From NCBI GenBank assembly GCA_025357975.1, contig JANYKY010000091.1, positions 1 through 6,209 of the forward strand: 6,209 nt of DNA, read 5' to 3'. Position numbers and translations under genes: made by a program. Below the pieces are notes generated by a model that saw only the letters and a program-made list of their open reading frames with translations, was not told where the DNA came from and did no database searches. The DNA is from Gemmatimonadaceae bacterium (lineage in GTDB: Bacteria > Gemmatimonadota > Gemmatimonadetes > Gemmatimonadales > Gemmatimonadaceae). Positions 5,642-6,209 of this stretch are shown one piece after another. Within the stretch, counting starts at the first letter, position 1; the number at the start of each line of letters is the position of its first letter.

Positions 5642-6209
5642 CAATCGGCCAGCAGGTGCAGCTTGAAGTCTACGGTGCCGCGGCCGCTGGAAAGCGCATC
5701 GACCTTCCGTTTTCCTTCGACGAATGGGAAGCACGCGCCCGCGCTGCGCTGCGGGAGGAAGCGTATTGGTACGTAGCAGGCGCAGCCGGCGGCGGTGATA
5801 CCATGCGAGCCAATCGTGAAGCCTTCGATCGAGTCCGGATTCGCCAGCGAACACTTAACGATGTCAGTTCGCGCGACATTTCTATCGAACTGTTCGGGCA
5901 GGAAATGACCGCGCCGGTTCTGCTTGCGCCGATCGGCGTCCAGGGAATTCTTCACGCCGAGGCGGAGAAGGCGCCAGCTCGGGCTGCAGCGGCCAACGGT
6001 GTTCCGATAATTCTCAGCTCGGTGTCTTCAGTCGCAATGGAAGACGTGGCGCAGGTCATGGGCAGTGCAACGCGATGGTTCCAGCTCTACCCGTCGCACA
6101 TAAAAGAGTTGAGCACGAGTTTCATCCGCCGCGCTGAGGCATCGGGCTTTTCCGCCATCGTCGTGACCGCCGATACACCTGCACTCGGCTGGCGTGAACA
6201 GGATCTTCG
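5638..6209 (+). CDS. FMN-dependent alpha-hydroxy-acid oxidase, lactate 2-monooxygenase-like (3' end outside window)
   Basis: Enzymes of this family oxidise L-2-hydroxy acids such as lactate using FMN; the lactate 2-monooxygenase branch couples this with oxygen to give acetate and CO2. The frame is open from the ATG at 5638 to the window edge, giving 190 residues. Visible blocks are AYWYVAGAAGGGDTMRANRE (42-61, with Tyr45 in the substrate-binding tyrosine position of lactate monooxygenase), PVLLAPIGVQGILH (93-106, FMN phosphate and ring contacts), SSVSSV (127-132), WFQLYPS (147-153, Gln149 and Tyr151) and AIVVTADTPALGWREQDL (173-190). APIG and LGWRxxDL point to the monooxygenase-like subgroup rather than classical LldD or glycolate oxidase. 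The catalytic His and Arg lie beyond the window. There is no membrane-binding insertion in the visible part. The start overlaps the DUF3052 stop. Confidence 0.88.
   Translation, partial: MTIGQQVQLEVYGAAAAGKRIDLPFSFDEWEARARAALREEAYWYVAGAAGGGDTMRANREAFDRVRIRQRTLNDVSSRDISIELFGQEMTAPVLLAPIGVQGILHAEAEKAPARAAAANGVPIILSSVSSVAMEDVAQVMGSATRWFQLYPSHIKELSTSFIRRAEASGFSAIVVTADTPALGWREQDL

Noticed and set aside
5170..5955. 261-codon minus-strand frame opposite DUF3052 and the flavoenzyme
   Set aside because: It covers two + strand genes with clear family motifs and has no recognisable domain of its own.

Overview
This 6.2 kb window looks like ordinary chromosome from a moderately GC-rich, free-living bacterium. 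All the recognisable genes lie on the + strand. The protein styles (zinc-type HemB, a family I pyrophosphatase, a DUF3052 protein and a lactate-monooxygenase-like flavoenzyme) and the scarcity of clear Shine-Dalgarno sites would fit a soil lineage such as Gemmatimonadota or Acidobacteriota. That placement is an impression from sequence style, not a demonstrated assignment. I see no phage, transposase, CRISPR, tRNA or rRNA.

Positions 1-2288 are a tetrapyrrole (heme) synthesis cluster in the order hemD (3' part only), hemC, hemB. The genes are packed with a 4-nt overlap (hemD/hemC) and a 1-nt gap (hemC/hemB). Together they encode three consecutive steps: HemB makes porphobilinogen from 5-aminolevulinate, HemC polymerises four porphobilinogens to hydroxymethylbilane, and HemD closes the ring to uroporphyrinogen III.

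Positions 2289-2675 are the only long stretch without an established gene and the most unusual part of the window. It holds a 7-bp stem-loop just after hemB and a short reading frame with a good lipoprotein signal peptide that seems frameshifted or decayed. It also holds a perfect 23-nt inverted repeat (2453-2475 and 2616-2638) around a 140-nt spacer. Both arms, read on their own strands, encode the same peptide core FNYDAQM. A small terminator-like hairpin sits at the outer edge of the second arm.

Positions 2676-6209 hold five metabolic genes: a D-hexose-6-phosphate mutarotase (aldose 1-epimerase family), an aldo/keto reductase, an inorganic pyrophosphatase, a DUF3052 protein of unknown function, and the first 190 residues of an FMN-dependent alpha-hydroxy-acid oxidase of the lactate 2-monooxygenase type. 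Two junctions (reductase/pyrophosphatase and DUF3052/flavoenzyme) are ATGA overlaps, which suggests translational coupling. The five do not form one recognisable pathway. No clearly new system is evident; the intergenic inverted repeat and the DUF3052-flavoenzyme coupling are the points most worth following up.
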